8,196 nt of DNA from Emcibacteraceae bacterium. GTDB taxonomy: Bacteria > Pseudomonadota > Alphaproteobacteria > Sphingomonadales > Emcibacteraceae. Numbering within the stretch: position 1 is the stretch's first letter; the number at the start of each line of letters is the position of its first letter. Of the stretch, positions 7,773-8,196 are shown in pieces. Under the pieces are notes generated by a model that worked only from the letters and a program-made list of their open reading frames with translations, did not search any database and was not told the DNA's origin. The stretch is taken from positions 1 through 8,196 of the forward strand of contig JAESUD010000088.1 of assembly GCA_016763335.1 (NCBI GenBank), written 5' to 3'. The translations under genes were made by a program, and so were the position numbers.

Positions 7773-7824
7773 TTGCACAATTCTTAAGAAAAGCCTTGAT
7801 ATCCTACACTTCAGCGTGTATTAC
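7773..7824 (+). promoter_or_regulatory. Candidate sigma70-type promoter(s) for rpsB
   Basis: Two weak arrangements can be read. One is TTGCAC (7773-7778), an 18-nt spacer and TGATAT (7797-7802). The other is TTGATA (7796-7801), a 17-nt spacer and TATTAC (7819-7824). The first would leave all the leader hairpins in the transcript; the second would start transcription around 7830, inside the first hairpin. Neither is a strong consensus match, and the choice cannot be made from sequence alone. Confidence 0.3.
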
Positions 7825-7855
7825 CCGCTTACTTTCACATGCGGGTATTTGTTTA
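7822..7855 (+). terminator. Hairpin with T-rich tail: weak terminator of the dnaE-Nudix unit or rpsB attenuator
   Basis: TACCCGC (7822-7828) pairs with GCGGGTA (7841-7847) across a 12-nt loop and is followed by TTTGTTTA. The stem is only 7 bp and the T run is broken, so it is a modest intrinsic terminator at best. It lies 53 nt after the Nudix stop and 90 nt before rpsB, so it could end the upstream transcript, act within the rpsB leader, or both. Confidence 0.4.
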
Positions 7856-7925
7856 TCCCCTACATATTGGGATCGACACACCGGTGTTCTTATTGAACTC
7901 AGCACCCGCAGAGGATTAACCGGAA

Positions 7926-7930
7926 AAGGA
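7926..7930 (+). promoter_or_regulatory. Ribosome binding site of rpsB
   Basis: AAGGA lies 7 nt before the ATG at 7938. It is among the best Shine-Dalgarno matches in the window, as expected for a highly expressed ribosomal protein gene, and fixes the start. Confidence 0.75.
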
Positions 7931-7937
7931 ATTAATT

Positions 7938-8196
7938 ATGGCTATGCCTACATTTACTATGCGCGAGCTTTTAGAAGCTGGCGTTCACTTTGGACATCAA
8001 AAACACCGTTGGAATCCACGCATGGGTGACTATATTTTTGGTGTTAAGAACAAAGTTCATATTATCAATCTATCAATTACAGTGCCGCTTCTTCACCGTG
8101 CGCTTGAGCAAATCAGAGATGTAACCGCCGCTGGTGGTCGTGTTCTTTTTGTTGGCACAAAACGTCAAGCCTCAGGTCCGATCGCTGAAGCTGCTA
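7938..8196 (+). CDS. rpsB: 30S ribosomal protein S2, 5' part
   Basis: S2 is a structural protein of the small ribosomal subunit, bound late in assembly and needed to recruit S1. The 86 visible codons begin [20 protein letters not shown] and continue through [20 protein letters not shown] and [11 protein letters not shown], all conserved S2 sequence in the right order. The window ends inside codon 87; the family is usually about 240-260 residues or longer, so roughly two thirds of the gene is missing. The ATG at 7938 is chosen because AAGGA lies at ideal spacing and [15 protein letters not shown] matches the usual N-terminus. In most bacteria tsf follows rpsB, but that lies beyond the window. 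The structured region just upstream suggests independent transcription and possible autoregulation. Confidence 0.97.
   Translation, partial: MAMPTFTMRELLEAGVHFGHQKHRWNPRMGDYIFGVKNKVHIINLSITVPLLHRALEQIRDVTAAGGRVLFVGTKRQASGPIAEAA

Larger units (their letters stand above)
7769..7937 (+). promoter_or_regulatory. Intergenic region and structured leader of rpsB
   Basis: This 169-nt stretch is the longest non-coding region in the window. In order it holds a palindrome TTCTTAAGAA (7781-7790), weak promoter-like hexamers, a 7-bp hairpin (7822-7847), a 5-bp hairpin ATCCC/GGGAT (7855-7859 with 7869-7873), a palindrome ACACCGGTGT (7878-7887), a second ACCCGC segment (7904-7909) and the rpsB ribosome binding site. 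In several bacteria S2 represses its own mRNA through the rpsB leader; a similar role here is inference from position and structure. I see no small ORF that looks real. Confidence 0.5.

Noticed and set aside
7796..8029. 77-codon open frame across the rpsB leader and start of rpsB
   Set aside because: It begins with a non-ATG codon, has no ribosome binding site, and overlaps rpsB in another frame; rpsB itself is unmistakable.
1..8196. Mobile element, CRISPR array, tRNA, defence or other accessory system
   Set aside because: No transposase, integrase, regularly spaced repeats, tRNA-like fold or defence protein is visible; the genes are core housekeeping genes in a familiar order.

Overview
The window looks like chromosomal core-genome DNA from an alphaproteobacterium of fairly low GC (by eye mid-40s percent; not computed). 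Three things point there: the gene order proS - lolC/E - lolD - (small membrane protein) - dnaE; a short prolyl-tRNA synthetase without the large editing insertion; and protein sequences of alphaproteobacterial type (DnaE, and RpsB beginning [20 protein letters not shown]). I cannot name the genus. All genes are on the plus strand, most are tightly packed, and there is no sign of a mobile element, phage, CRISPR array or tRNA.

Layout: 1-1090 is the 3' part of proS. It is followed after 3 nt by a lipoprotein-releasing ABC permease (lolC/E, 1094-2350), which overlaps the ATPase gene lolD (2343-3023) by 8 nt. After a 41-nt gap comes a 133-aa four-helix membrane protein of DUF1761 type (3065-3466). 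A 17-nt tandem duplication spans its stop codon and lies just before dnaE (3503-7027), the replicative polymerase alpha subunit. A Nudix hydrolase (7028-7768) starts on the base after the dnaE stop. A 169-nt intergenic region with several inverted repeats then leads into rpsB (7938 to the window edge), which is cut off after 86 codons.

How the genes work together: proS, lolC/E and lolD form a probable transcription unit. LolC/E and LolD together make the inner-membrane machine that hands lipoproteins to the carrier LolA. DnaE is the replicase, and its degenerate PHP metal site implies that proofreading is done by a separate epsilon subunit. The Nudix enzyme is likely co-transcribed with dnaE. 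rpsB probably has its own promoter and a structured leader, and opens a new unit (tsf usually follows in bacteria, but lies outside the window).

I found no previously undescribed multi-gene system. The observations most worth a second look are the rpsB leader, where one GCGGGT segment can pair with either of two ACCCGC segments; a 10-bp perfect inverted repeat inside the Nudix gene; the tandem duplication before dnaE; and the interrupted Nudix box.
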